Assembly: GCA_037441725.1 (NCBI GenBank)
Contig: JBBIRT010000051.1
Location: forward strand, 1 to 21,898
Direction of reading: 5' to 3'
Source of the DNA: JBBIRT01 sp037441725
GTDB taxonomy: Bacteria > Desulfobacterota > BSN033 > UBA1163
DNA: 21,898 nt
In this document: positions 1 through 8,169 of the stretch, piece after piece
Numbering within the stretch: position 1 is the stretch's first letter
Layout of the letters: every line of letters starts with the position of its first letter
The notes under the pieces: generated by a model
Seen by the model: only the letters and a program-made list of their open reading frames with translations
The model's database searches: none
Told to the model about the DNA's origin: nothing
Program-made: the position numbers and the translations under genes

Positions 1-745
1 CGACGAAGCCAAGGAGGAAGGCACCGACAATCGCTCCCCCAAGGGACCCCAACCCTCCAAGGATGACCACTGCAAAACCCATAATCTCCGCAGTACCGCC
101 CATGGTGGGGCTTGCAGCGGTGATCGGAGCAGCGAACATGCCACCTATGGAGGCGAGCATGGTTCCAATAGCGAACGTGACAAGACCCACGTTGTTGACG
201 TTCACCCCTATGAGGGAAGCCTCTTCACGGTCTTGGGACACCGCGCGGATGGCACATCCAAACTTAGTCCACTTAAGAAGGGCAGAGAGGAGCACCGCGA
301 TCCCAATGGAGACAGCAATGGTGACAATGTGATGGAGACTAATTGCACCGTTCCCTATTCGCAGCACATAGTTGAAAGGGGTCTGAATACGCAGAGGCCA
401 GGCTCCCCAGACGTTCGTAATCACATTGACAAGCACATATGTCAGACCGATGCCAGCGATGATGGCTATCACCGGAGATCCTCCAGAACCTGAGCTGCGG
501 AAAAACACCCGCTCAAGAAGGGCACCTCCTCCAAAGGTTAGGAGGGCGGCGATGAAGAGGGCTGGCACAAAGGGAATGTGAAACCACTCGATAAGGCTAT
601 AGTGTATGAAGGCACCGATAGCATACATAGCGCCATGCGTCAGGTTGGGTATCTTCATGACACCAAAGATGAGGGTAAGACCCAGTGCCATTATCATGTA
701 TATGGCCGTTTGGACCACTGCATTAAGGATTACCTGTACGATCAT
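1..745 (-). CDS. livH: Branched-chain amino acid-type ABC transporter permease LivH, 3' end outside the window
   Basis: Reverse translation from the ATG at 745 gives 248 uninterrupted residues that continue past the left edge. The start MIVQVILNAVVQTAIYMIMA, the NLTHGAMYAIGAF segment and the late GFAVVILGGLGSLGGAIVGA segment are typical of the LivH half of HAAT-family inner-membrane permeases. Several long hydrophobic segments are visible, and the cytoplasmic coupling stretch AIRAVSQDREEASLIGVN contacts the ATPase in this family. The start is fixed because an in-frame TAA lies two codons upstream. The gene follows the solute-binding protein gene across a 116-bp gap that holds a strong hairpin; livM, livG and livF would be expected beyond the left edge. 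The substrate could be branched-chain amino acids, amides, urea or aromatic acids; the sequence alone does not decide. Confidence 0.93.
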   Translation of the reverse strand, partial: MIVQVILNAVVQTAIYMIMALGLTLIFGVMKIPNLTHGAMYAIGAFIHYSLIEWFHIPFVPALFIAALLTFGGGALLERVFFRSSGSGGSPVIAIIAGIGLTYVLVNVITNVWGAWPLRIQTPFNYVLRIGNGAISLHHIVTIAVSIGIAVLLSALLKWTKFGCAIRAVSQDREEASLIGVNVNNVGLVTFAIGTMLASIGGMFAAPITAASPTMGGTAEIMGFAVVILGGLGSLGGAIVGAFLLGFV

Positions 746-797
746 ATCTTAGATCTGTTCAGCCCACTCACTCTATAATTTAGTTAACCTATATTCA

Positions 798-836
798 TCG
801 CGGGAAGGCCAGATCGCTTGAGTAGCCTTCCCGCGA
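798..836. terminator. Perfect 12-bp intercistronic hairpin between the Liv binding-protein and permease genes
   Basis: Positions 798-809 (TCGCGGGAAGGC) pair exactly with 825-836 around a 15-nt loop. No T-run follows on either strand. It therefore looks less like a full intrinsic terminator than like an mRNA-stabilising or partial-termination hairpin that would let the binding protein be made in excess over the permease, as is common for ABC binding-protein genes. This role is inferred. Confidence 0.6.
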
Positions 837-861
837 GATTCTTCCTCATACGGAAAAACTA

Positions 862-2190
862 TTACTTCTTCTTGCTCCGCTCCTGATATTCCTTCGTAAG
901 GTCCTTGATCACCTCAGGCTTTGGATAGGAGGTTCGCAGAATCTTACCCGACTCGTCGACAAGCATGATGGCCGCAGGCACCTTAACCCCATCCTTTGTC
1001 CACCCTGCAACCATGACCTCCATGAGGGCTTGGCCTTTCTCGTCCCACAGTTTGTCGCCTCGCAGAGGGCTCATGGGTGTCTTAAGCTCATTGCTCAGAG
1101 GGAATTTGAATGGCATCTCAGCGAGGGCCTTGTTGATCTTTTCTCCGTCAGTGACCGTCCCTGCCATCTGGGCAGCTGAAACAAAGATCATTATCTCGTC
1201 CCATGCCCATGGGACTAAGTCGATGGGATACTCCTTAAACCTCTCGAAATAGTCTTTACCCCACTTTCTCACCTTGGGGTCGGGGGTTGTGAAGGCGTCC
1301 ACCCCTTCTCCCTGGTAGACATTCCCGAGGTAGGAGGCGTAATTAGGACCAAGGATCGTGCGGGCCTGAACATCGGTCATGCCGGTATAGGAGCCAAAAT
1401 AGCCCTTATATCCCAATTGTTTGGCAAGCATATACTGGGCGCACGCCTGAGGAGTCCCTGACATTTCACCTGTTGCACCACTGAAGATCACATCCGACTT
1501 CCAAGCGATTGCCTTCGTAATGTATGGGAGGAACTCATTGGCCTCAATTGGAACTTTGTACTGCTGCCACTCGATCTGGTCTCGAGGGATACCGCCGGCC
1601 TTCGCCGCGGAGTCGATCCACATCTGTCCCCCTGGAGTTCCCATTGCACCGACCTCAGACAGAACCGTCGCCCGCTTTGGAGCAAATTTGGTCTTGATGT
1701 ATGCAGCTACGGCCGGCATCACCTGAGTGGGCGTGTTTCTGTACCTGTATATCCACGGGTCTTCCAGTTTCTCTGTCGTGAAAGGACTGTTGGTGATCAT
1801 GGGAACCTTCATCTCAGCCAGTTTTCCATAAACCGGCTCGATCCAGGCACCGAGACATGTGATCATTGCAAAGATGCCTTTATCCAGTGCCCGTTGTGCC
1901 GCAATGGGTGTTTCCGAAGGGTTGCTGCCATCGTCCTCGGCTACGAGCTCGAAATGGTATCTGTCCTTCCCAATCGGCATTCCATTCGGATAGAGGACCT
2001 TGTTAAGGTAGTCGATCGCAAATTGACTTCCATGCTGTAGGGGTAATCCATACATACTCAAGCCACCTGTCAACATCCCCACATAACCAATTTTAGCAAT
2101 CTTAATCTTTTCGGCTGCACACAAAGATCCCGAGCTAACTCCTGTAGCGATTAAAATGGCAATAACCATTAATACAAAATATTTCTTCAT
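862..2190 (-). CDS. ABC transporter substrate-binding protein, Liv/aromatic-acid type (periplasmic binding protein family 6)
   Basis: The 442-residue protein starts with a Sec signal peptide (MKKYFVLMVIAILIATGVSS, probable cleavage after SLCAA) and continues with KIAKIGYVGMLTGGLSMYG, the usual first strand of the LivK-like type I periplasmic fold. AQRALDKGIFAMITCLGAWIEPVYGKLAE is the typical second segment. The Cys before AA is not in a good lipobox, so a soluble periplasmic protein is more likely than a lipoprotein. A consensus ribosome binding site, GAAGGAGG, sits five bases before the ATG. At 442 residues it is longer than E. coli LivK (about 370) and nearer to the Liv-like proteins used for aromatic or other organic acids. 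livH follows on the same strand, so the pair should deliver one substrate. The ligand cannot be read from the sequence. Confidence 0.88.
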   Translation of the reverse strand: MKKYFVLMVIAILIATGVSSGSLCAAEKIKIAKIGYVGMLTGGLSMYGLPLQHGSQFAIDYLNKVLYPNGMPIGKDRYHFELVAEDDGSNPSETPIAAQRALDKGIFAMITCLGAWIEPVYGKLAEMKVPMITNSPFTTEKLEDPWIYRYRNTPTQVMPAVAAYIKTKFAPKRATVLSEVGAMGTPGGQMWIDSAAKAGGIPRDQIEWQQYKVPIEANEFLPYITKAIAWKSDVIFSGATGEMSGTPQACAQYMLAKQLGYKGYFGSYTGMTDVQARTILGPNYASYLGNVYQGEGVDAFTTPDPKVRKWGKDYFERFKEYPIDLVPWAWDEIMIFVSAAQMAGTVTDGEKINKALAEMPFKFPLSNELKTPMSPLRGDKLWDEKGQALMEVMVAGWTKDGVKVPAAIMLVDESGKILRTSYPKPEVIKDLTKEYQERSKKK

Positions 2191-2218
2191 TTTTTACCTC
2201 CTTCTATGATAGATTTCT

Positions 2219-2281
2219 TTAAACTATCTCCGATCTGCTATAACCAAATGATTCGTTTCTCACCCCCTTTCTTCTCACCAT
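2219..2281 (-). CDS. Possible 20-residue leader peptide upstream of the Liv binding-protein gene
   Basis: In the 130-bp gap between dctM and the Liv binding-protein gene, a minus-strand ATG at 2281 follows AAGGAGGG by three bases and opens a frame of 20 codons (starting MVRRKGVRNE) ending in TAA at 2219, 28 bases before the binding-protein ATG. The Shine-Dalgarno match is good, but the peptide has no recognisable run of regulatory codons and a purine-rich gap can make such matches by chance. No clear promoter is visible in this gap. Confidence 0.2.
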   Translation of the reverse strand: MVRRKGVRNESFGYSRSEIV

Positions 2282-2320
2282 TTACCCTCCTTAGCCTTTC
2301 TAACTCATCCTTCTTCATCC

Positions 2321-3607
2321 CTATTTTCCCATTAAAAGGTTGGGAAGAAAGAGAACAAGATCAGGGATATAGGCAATCAAAAAGATAACGCAATAGATAG
2401 GGATGAAAAATGGTAACAGGGCCTTAACAATATCTTGGACCTTTAAACCTGTTTGATTCGAAAGAATAAATAGACCTACCCCAAAAGGAGGGGTTAAAAA
2501 CCCAACGCATATGACCACCACTTCTAATACACCAAAATGAATCATATTTATCCCATAGGCCTTGACAATAGGAATGATCATGGGTGTTATGACTAACAGT
2601 ATTGCACCGATATCGAAAAAGCATCCAAGCAATGTGAACAGGATGATAAAAAGGAATATGACAATCCCTGGATCACTCGTAAGGCCTACCAGTGTGCTTT
2701 TTAGTAAATTTGGAATATTCTCCATCGTCATGATCCAACCAAATACAGAGGCTGCTCCCATAATGGCTAAAACCAGCGCCGTGGTATAACCCGTGCGTAA
2801 AAATTGGCGGTAAATATTGGATAGACGAAGGGTCCTATAGATCCAAAAACCCAAAATGTATGAATAGAGCACAGCCACCACACCTGCCTCTGTGGGAGTA
2901 AAGATTCCAAATGCCATTCCACCTAAAATGATGATCGGAGTCATCAAAGCAGGAAAAGCCCTCTTAAAGGAAGGCCAGATTTCAGAGAAAGTGGCCCTTT
3001 GGGGTTCCTTGGGATACTCTCTATTCCGAGCGATGAAATAAACTACAATCATCAAACCCAAACCAATTAGGACCCCTGGAATCAATCCTCCCATGAATAA
3101 TCGCCCAATGGACTCTCCAGCAATCATCCCAACCAGTATCATCGGAGCACTTGGAGGAATAATCGGTCCTAAAATAGAGGCTGCCCCTACCACTCCGGCT
3201 GCAAAGGGTTTATCATATTTCGCCTTCTCCATCTGTGGGATCTCAATGGCCCCTAACCCAGCACATTCTGCAGTCAACGTTCCTGTGATTCCTGCAAAGA
3301 TCATATCTGCCACTACACTTGCGTGGGCAACAGAGCCTGTAATATGGCCAAACAGTTTTTTAACGAAATTGAACATCTCTTCTGAACATTTACTATCGTT
3401 CATTACTTCTGCGACCAACACATAGAGTGGAAGGGCAAGGATGGGGAAACTTTGTAAAGAACCACTAAATCGATGGGTCAGCGTGGTTAAAGGAAGGTTA
3501 CTGAAAAAGATAACATAGACACTGGAGGCAATCATTAAAGAAAAGACAACAGGGATTCGGATGGCCATCCCTATTAAAAAGATGATAAGAATGATAATTG
3601 CCGTCAT
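2321..3607 (-). CDS. dctM: TRAP transporter large permease, DctM family
   Basis: This very hydrophobic 428-residue protein has the usual length for DctM, the 12-helix subunit that moves substrate using a sodium or proton gradient. Family features include the start MTAIIILIIFLIGMAIRIPVV, the segment GLGAIEIPQMEKAKYDKPFAAGVVGAASILGPIIPPSAPMILVG (quoted in parts: AASILGPIIPPS is the most typical), FTPTEAGVVAVLYS, and the late GFLTPPFGVGLFI. The ATG at 3607 follows AAAGGAAG at a rather long spacing. It lies 33 bp after dctQ, and the order dctP-dctQ-dctM is the standard TRAP order, so this is the last gene of operon A. Substrates of this family are mostly carboxylates; the exact one is unknown. 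Confidence 0.95.
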   Translation of the reverse strand: MTAIIILIIFLIGMAIRIPVVFSLMIASSVYVIFFSNLPLTTLTHRFSGSLQSFPILALPLYVLVAEVMNDSKCSEEMFNFVKKLFGHITGSVAHASVVADMIFAGITGTLTAECAGLGAIEIPQMEKAKYDKPFAAGVVGAASILGPIIPPSAPMILVGMIAGESIGRLFMGGLIPGVLIGLGLMIVVYFIARNREYPKEPQRATFSEIWPSFKRAFPALMTPIIILGGMAFGIFTPTEAGVVAVLYSYILGFWIYRTLRLSNIYRQFLRTGYTTALVLAIMGAASVFGWIMTMENIPNLLKSTLVGLTSDPGIVIFLFIILFTLLGCFFDIGAILLVITPMIIPIVKAYGINMIHFGVLEVVVICVGFLTPPFGVGLFILSNQTGLKVQDIVKALLPFFIPIYCVIFLIAYIPDLVLFLPNLLMGK

Positions 3608-3640
3608 CAGTCTAGACTTCCTTTGAAAAAGGCTTTTATA

Positions 3641-4123
3641 TCAATGCTTAGGTAATCTTCTCTTGCTCAAACTTTCAATCGTTGAATGAATCGTATAGAC
3701 CAGCATCCCCACCACTCCCACCAAGACCCCTAAGGCAAAAAGTCCCATGGGTAAATTCATTCCCAACATCGATGATTTCATCTGTAGCTTCACCAGATTC
3801 CAACCTGAGATGATATGGATGATCAAAACAAGGGTGATACATAGATTTGCAAAAAATAAAAACATCTTCTTTACTTTTGGGGAAAAAACATCAAATAGGT
3901 AAGTGATGGCCACGTGCTCATCCTTCTTTTGTACCAAGCCTGCACCAAGAAGGACAATCCAAACCAGAAATAAGATCGATAACTCTTCTGCCCATGAAAA
4001 TGGACGGTGCACGATATAACGTAAAAAAACATTGATGGATAAAATGATGACTATCCCAAATAAGGCGAGAAATACAGCATATTCAAAGAGGAGTGTAATG
4101 AACTTGATGAAGATCGCTCTCAT
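3641..4123 (-). CDS. dctQ: TRAP transporter small permease, DctQ family
   Basis: The 160-residue protein shows four predicted membrane segments, the normal topology for DctQ, which forms the membrane complex with DctM. The stretch RYIVHRPFSWAEELSILFLVW is the family hallmark: a positively charged loop followed by WAEEL and a hydrophobic helix. GAGLVQKKDEHVAI is the typical sequence before the third helix. It lies between dctP and dctM on the minus strand. The ribosome binding site is weak (CAGGT), and a long-loop inverted repeat sits in the gap before it, which fits lower expression than dctP. Confidence 0.93.
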   Translation of the reverse strand: MRAIFIKFITLLFEYAVFLALFGIVIILSINVFLRYIVHRPFSWAEELSILFLVWIVLLGAGLVQKKDEHVAITYLFDVFSPKVKKMFLFFANLCITLVLIIHIISGWNLVKLQMKSSMLGMNLPMGLFALGVLVGVVGMLVYTIHSTIESLSKRRLPKH

Positions 4124-4155
4124 CTTAGACCTGTTTAAAAAAGCTTTTATCTGAA

Positions 4156-4228
4156 AGGCTAAGGCTAAGGGAAAGGGAAAGAAAGCAGTGGGGGTAAGAT
4201 GAGAATGCTGGCCTCTTAGCCTTAGCCT
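4156..4228. repeat. 14-bp inverted repeat with 45-nt loop in the dctP-dctQ gap
   Basis: Positions 4156-4169 (AGGCTAAGGCTAAG) are exactly complementary to 4215-4228. Each arm itself holds a direct doubling of a 6-bp unit (GGCTAA). No T-run follows. Its position immediately after the binding-protein gene suggests a processing or stabilising hairpin that raises dctP expression relative to the permeases; that is inference. Confidence 0.5.
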
Positions 4229-4248
4229 AAAATGTTTTTCAATTTTCT

Positions 4249-5232
4249 CTATTCTAAACCAATCTTTTTCAGTGACCCTTTAGCCCAAACCCCTTCGTCT
4301 TCCAATTTCTTTATCACCGTTGAGGCCTTTGCAACCCAAGCCTTTCGGTCTCCTTGAACGAATTGGATCCCTGCCTTCTCCATATTTTTCTTTGCCTCAC
4401 CTTCGAGGGAGGCGGCTAATGTAGTAAAATAGTCTCCTGCTTCAACGGCTGAATCCCTCATGATTTTTTGGACATTAGGGGATAATTTGGAAAACACCTT
4501 CTCATTGATTAAAACACTTTGACCAACGAGGAGGCAATTCAAATAGGTACAATATTTCAATTGTTCGTAGAATTTCTCCTCATAAATCTGAACAATGTTA
4601 TGATCGATGCCATCAACAACTCCCTGGGCTAAAGCCATGTAAACCTCACCCCATGGGATAGGTACAGCAGTCGCCCCAAGACCATTCCAAACATCAATTT
4701 GAATTTTCGATTGCACTTTACGAATTTTCATTCCCTGCAATTCATCAGGAACCCTTACAATTCTTTTCTTAGTCCACAGATGAAAATCAGGTCTCCAGCC
4801 ATACCCAGGTAAGATTGGAATATTATTTTTTACCCTTATCCTCTCCCTGAGTTCCTTTAAATAATCATTTTTAGTAATAATGTCCCGGGTCATTAAAAAG
4901 GGCACACTAAGGATTAAAAGGTCCTTGTCAAAGATATAGAGCATCCCCTCAGATTCCAGAATCATATCAATCGAACCGATTGAAACGCCCTCAATCTGCT
5001 CGGTCATATTCCCCAATTGGGCCGCAGGATAGATATCAATCTTCACTTGTCCTTTGGTCCGTGCAGAAACAAGCTCTGCAAATTTCTTTGCATGCTTATC
5101 AATCATCCCATCCGCCACATTAATATGAGCCAATTTCAATGAAATGGGTTTCTCTTGACTTAAGGCTAAACCGTGTCCAAAAACGATAACCATGAATACC
5201 CCAATTACCACCAAACCTGTGATCCGCTTCAT
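4249..5232 (-). CDS. dctP: TRAP transporter solute-binding protein, DctP family
   Basis: The 327-residue protein has an N-terminal Sec signal (MKRITGLVVIGVFMVIVFG, cleavage near ALS/QE) and the DctP fold: LKLAHINVADGMIDKHAKKFAELV, then DIYPAAQLGNMTEQIEGVSIGSIDM (in part), then LQGMKIRKVQS with the arginine that usually grips a substrate carboxylate, then ALAQGVVDGIDHN. The protein captures substrate in the periplasm and hands it to DctQM. Start choice is supported by GGGAGGAGG seven to eight bases upstream of the ATG, one of the strongest ribosome binding sites in the window. The gene follows the UGSC-like gene by 64 bp. The conserved arginine points to an organic acid substrate rather than an alcohol, which matters for interpreting the linked dehydrogenases. 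Confidence 0.94.
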   Translation of the reverse strand: MKRITGLVVIGVFMVIVFGHGLALSQEKPISLKLAHINVADGMIDKHAKKFAELVSARTKGQVKIDIYPAAQLGNMTEQIEGVSIGSIDMILESEGMLYIFDKDLLILSVPFLMTRDIITKNDYLKELRERIRVKNNIPILPGYGWRPDFHLWTKKRIVRVPDELQGMKIRKVQSKIQIDVWNGLGATAVPIPWGEVYMALAQGVVDGIDHNIVQIYEEKFYEQLKYCTYLNCLLVGQSVLINEKVFSKLSPNVQKIMRDSAVEAGDYFTTLAASLEGEAKKNMEKAGIQFVQGDRKAWVAKASTVIKKLEDEGVWAKGSLKKIGLE

Positions 5233-5296
5233 ACGAACCTCCTCCCTTTTATCTTGCTTCTGATCGCTTTAAAGAATCATTTAATCATCCTCTCCC

Positions 5297-7009
5297 TTAC
5301 CTTCTAAACTCTTCGATGCTCTTGGCAATCTTCCCATTGGGAAGGGTTATAGGTTCCACAATCCCTTCACTGTGGAGGGCCCAGGGGAGGATGACTCCAG
5401 AATGACCACCCCGTCCACCCACGACGACGATCTCAATATCTTTGGGGGTACGTGTGACCGGCATGGGATGCTTATGTTCAAATTCAGGTGGACGAACAGG
5501 AACGAGTCCTCTGTTTCTGACCATGGGGACATCGTGGACAGCTCTTAAGTGAATATGTTCACGGATCATATCTTTGGTATAACCCGAGTTCTTGAGCATC
5601 ATCCCATGGTCTGGAGTAAGGACAACTACCATCGGGCCAGGCATATAAGCGTTGTTTGAACCGAGTGTCGTGCAGCAATCTGTAATCGTATCCAGTAGGT
5701 CATGCCCATTGAGACTTAAGAAGTCAATAATATCGTGTTGGGGTTCTGCTTTCATTACATAAACGGTTGTGGTTTCGCTGTTGTACCGTTCCTCATTGAT
5801 CATCTGCCATTGAGCCAAACCGGGCTCTTCTGCAAAGCAGTAAGTAAATTCCGCTTGGGATGCAATACAATCAAGATCACAGAAGCCTGGAACGGATCGG
5901 CAGACATTCATAATCACCAGATTGACTGCTCGGCCAATCGTTGCGTTCATGGGATAACCGGGCCCCAGACACCCTTGCTTTCCTGAAATTCCTATCTCCT
6001 GGGCAATCGGTCCACTGACCAGCACCAGATTACCTCCTGGGTGGGAAGTGGTCACTGACTGGTGCAGGTTATACTTGGGATGATGCAGGGCTTTGAAGGC
6101 AGTGATCAAAATAGGCATGGCCTGCGGTTTACAGCCTGCCATCACGGCTGCGATCGCAACATCTTTCACCGTAACATTTTTACCAGTAGGACCTATTTCA
6201 TACCAAAGCACCATCTCTGGATCAAAGGGACAATAGGCCAGCATCTTTTCATAACGAGCACGGGTAGGAGGGATGATGGGTAGCCCATCACTGATATGCT
6301 CCTCATTGAAGTAATCCATGATCTCATCCATATAGCAGCCCGGTTCATAGAGCTTATCTTCAGCCACTTCAATCCTGTCAATGATGGGTAAAAGCCCATC
6401 CTTTGATGGCGGGGTCTGATCCAATTTAAAATCAATATGGGCCACCTTCTTTAATCTTTCTCCTGTGGCGGTCAATGAATCAATGATGTAGTCCCACTTA
6501 AGATCGATCTGATTGCGGATCTCTTCCCTGGTGCTGGCCTGATAGAGGTCGATCTTACACAGACAGAGATTGCCTGCCCGATAGAACGCCACCCCTTCGA
6601 CCAGCTCCCCTCCTGGAGGGGCGGTAATGTAAACGCTGGGTATCCCTAACTTTTCAAGGGCAATGGTTACAATACAGGTGGCAGAGGAGGTTCCCATATC
6701 GCCTAAGGCTACCACGGCTGCGGTGGGTTTCTCCTTAGCCAATTTTGCTGCGTAGGCCTCTAACTCCTGAGTGTTTTTACCGCGGACCGTCTCTTTATAA
6801 TCAACAAAATGAGTGATCCCCATTTCACGGAATCTCTCTTTGATTCGAACAAAGACTTCACCATAATTGCAAAAATCCAGTTTGGTATTGTCATAGAAAA
6901 GGACCTTCCCTTTCTTTAACTCCTCAAGACTCACCCTCGGAGCAAGCTTGAGAATGGGTCTTTCCTGGACCCCACGTGGGTCTAATAGAGGATTCAACTT
7001 CTTTTTCAT
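5297..7009 (-). CDS. UGSC-like protein with a C-terminal uncharacterised domain; redox motif altered
   Basis: The 570-residue cytoplasmic protein has two parts. Residues about 20-180 resemble the UGSC (seleno)protein family: a Rossmann-like alternation with VVALGD at 99-104 and ALEKLGIPSVYI at 117-128. The position where relatives carry selenocysteine or cysteine in U-G-S-C is Met105 here, followed by GTSSATC, so only Cys112 remains nearby. Residues about 235-570 form a Cys-rich second domain with SDGLPIIPPT (240-249), MAGCKPQAMPI (290-300), TSHPGG (321-326) and GPGYPMNATIGRA (349-361), which I recognise only as a conserved uncharacterised domain seen with UGSC proteins. AAAGGAG precedes the ATG by about 7 bases. 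The gene lies 29 bp after the alcohol dehydrogenase and before dctP, so it should act in the same pathway. No reaction can be assigned; family recognition is from memory of the motif. Confidence 0.72.
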   Translation of the reverse strand: MKKKLNPLLDPRGVQERPILKLAPRVSLEELKKGKVLFYDNTKLDFCNYGEVFVRIKERFREMGITHFVDYKETVRGKNTQELEAYAAKLAKEKPTAAVVALGDMGTSSATCIVTIALEKLGIPSVYITAPPGGELVEGVAFYRAGNLCLCKIDLYQASTREEIRNQIDLKWDYIIDSLTATGERLKKVAHIDFKLDQTPPSKDGLLPIIDRIEVAEDKLYEPGCYMDEIMDYFNEEHISDGLPIIPPTRARYEKMLAYCPFDPEMVLWYEIGPTGKNVTVKDVAIAAVMAGCKPQAMPILITAFKALHHPKYNLHQSVTTSHPGGNLVLVSGPIAQEIGISGKQGCLGPGYPMNATIGRAVNLVIMNVCRSVPGFCDLDCIASQAEFTYCFAEEPGLAQWQMINEERYNSETTTVYVMKAEPQHDIIDFLSLNGHDLLDTITDCCTTLGSNNAYMPGPMVVVLTPDHGMMLKNSGYTKDMIREHIHLRAVHDVPMVRNRGLVPVRPPEFEHKHPMPVTRTPKDIEIVVVGGRGGHSGVILPWALHSEGIVEPITLPNGKIAKSIEEFRR

Positions 7010-7038
7010 AATAAACTCCTTTCATGATTTTATTGATT

Positions 7039-8154
7039 TTATCTCACACCCCAATCACAGACCCAACGGCCTATGACCTGTCTTCTCTTCATGGCCTCAA
7101 CCACATCGTTGATCTCTTCCACTTTAAACTTTTTAGTAATCAATCGATCCAGCATCAGATCACCCTTCATCGCCATATCAGCAAACCTTGGGATATCGAC
7201 GTGAGTATGAATTTTCCCATACGTAACACCTCGAAGGTCTAAACAGTGACCGGCAAAGAATGTGAGGGGTAGCCCTACCAAGGCAGTCGGAGGTGCAATT
7301 CCAATTTGAATCATCTTTCCTCCAAGGCCCAGTGCCCAAGAAGCCTGGGTGGCTGCACCCGGATCACCTGTAACCTCAAAGCAGTAGTTGGCCCCGCCAT
7401 CGGTGAGTTCCTTAATAATCGGCACAGGATCTTGCTTACTGCTATTGATAAAATGGGTAATCCCGAATTCCCTCGCAATGGCCTCCTTGCTAGCCTCTAA
7501 ATCAACCCCAATGATGGGATTCGCACTCCTCAACTTAGCCCCCCTGACCACATTGAGTCCAACGCCTCCCATTCCCCAGATGGCCACAGACTCTCCGGGT
7601 TTAACCTCTGCCACATTGTAAACAGCCCCAACCCCTGTTGGCATGCAACACCCTAAAAAACAGGCCTGATCTAAAGGCATATCCTCTCTGATCTTGATGG
7701 CTCCGGCCTCAGGAACAACCATATATTCTGCAAACCCTGAAACATACGTTTGATGACATAGCAATTTGCCCTTTGAATCTGTCAGTCTCGATGTTCCATC
7801 AAGAAGGACCCCCCTCATAAATAGCTCCACACTCTTTCGACAAATATACCCTTGACCGGTCACACATTCAGGACAAGTCCCACAGGGAACCATCCATGCG
7901 GTCACGACATGGTCCCCTTTTTTGATAGAAGTTACCCCTGGACCCACCTCTTCCACAATCCCTGCAGCTTCATGGCCAATCACCGAAGGCAAACCAAAAT
8001 TGACTTTGCCGATGATAAACCCAAGGTCCGAATGACAAAAACCCGTAAAGGCTGTCTTTACAAGCACCTCCTTTTCTTTTGGAGGGGATAGATTTACCTC
8101 TTCAATACTGACAGGTTGATTAAACGCTCTTAAAACGGCTGCCTTCATCTTCAT
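7039..8154 (-). CDS. Zinc-dependent NAD alcohol dehydrogenase, medium-chain family (copy 1)
   Basis: The 371-residue enzyme should oxidise an alcohol to an aldehyde, or the reverse, with NAD. Catalytic zinc ligands are Cys40 (GFCHSDL), His61-Glu62 (GHEAAG) and Cys169 (LGCCMPTG). The structural zinc lobe is complete: Cys91, Cys94, Cys97, Cys105. The nucleotide site GMGGVG (194-199) ends its second strand with Asp218, which favours NAD over NADP. The ATG at 8154 is chosen because GAGGAGG lies five bases upstream and because it aligns exactly with the start of the second copy at 12261; a GTG at 8178 would add eight residues but has its own coding sequence inside the ribosome binding site. First gene of operon A, behind the promoter and operator at 8170-8240. 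Close to three quarters identical by eye to copy 2. Confidence 0.92.
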   Translation of the reverse strand: MKMKAAVLRAFNQPVSIEEVNLSPPKEKEVLVKTAFTGFCHSDLGFIIGKVNFGLPSVIGHEAAGIVEEVGPGVTSIKKGDHVVTAWMVPCGTCPECVTGQGYICRKSVELFMRGVLLDGTSRLTDSKGKLLCHQTYVSGFAEYMVVPEAGAIKIREDMPLDQACFLGCCMPTGVGAVYNVAEVKPGESVAIWGMGGVGLNVVRGAKLRSANPIIGVDLEASKEAIAREFGITHFINSSKQDPVPIIKELTDGGANYCFEVTGDPGAATQASWALGLGGKMIQIGIAPPTALVGLPLTFFAGHCLDLRGVTYGKIHTHVDIPRFADMAMKGDLMLDRLITKKFKVEEINDVVEAMKRRQVIGRWVCDWGVR

Positions 8155-8169
8155 TTTGGCCTCCTCTAA

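Noticed and set aside
63..778. Several plus-strand frames at the left end
   Set aside because: The minus strand here encodes an uninterrupted LivH permease with clear family motifs, so these are antisense shadows.
6674..6703. Possible selenocysteine codon in the UGSC-like gene
   Set aside because: The codon at the motif position is ATG and the frame has no in-frame TGA, so no selenocysteine is encoded.
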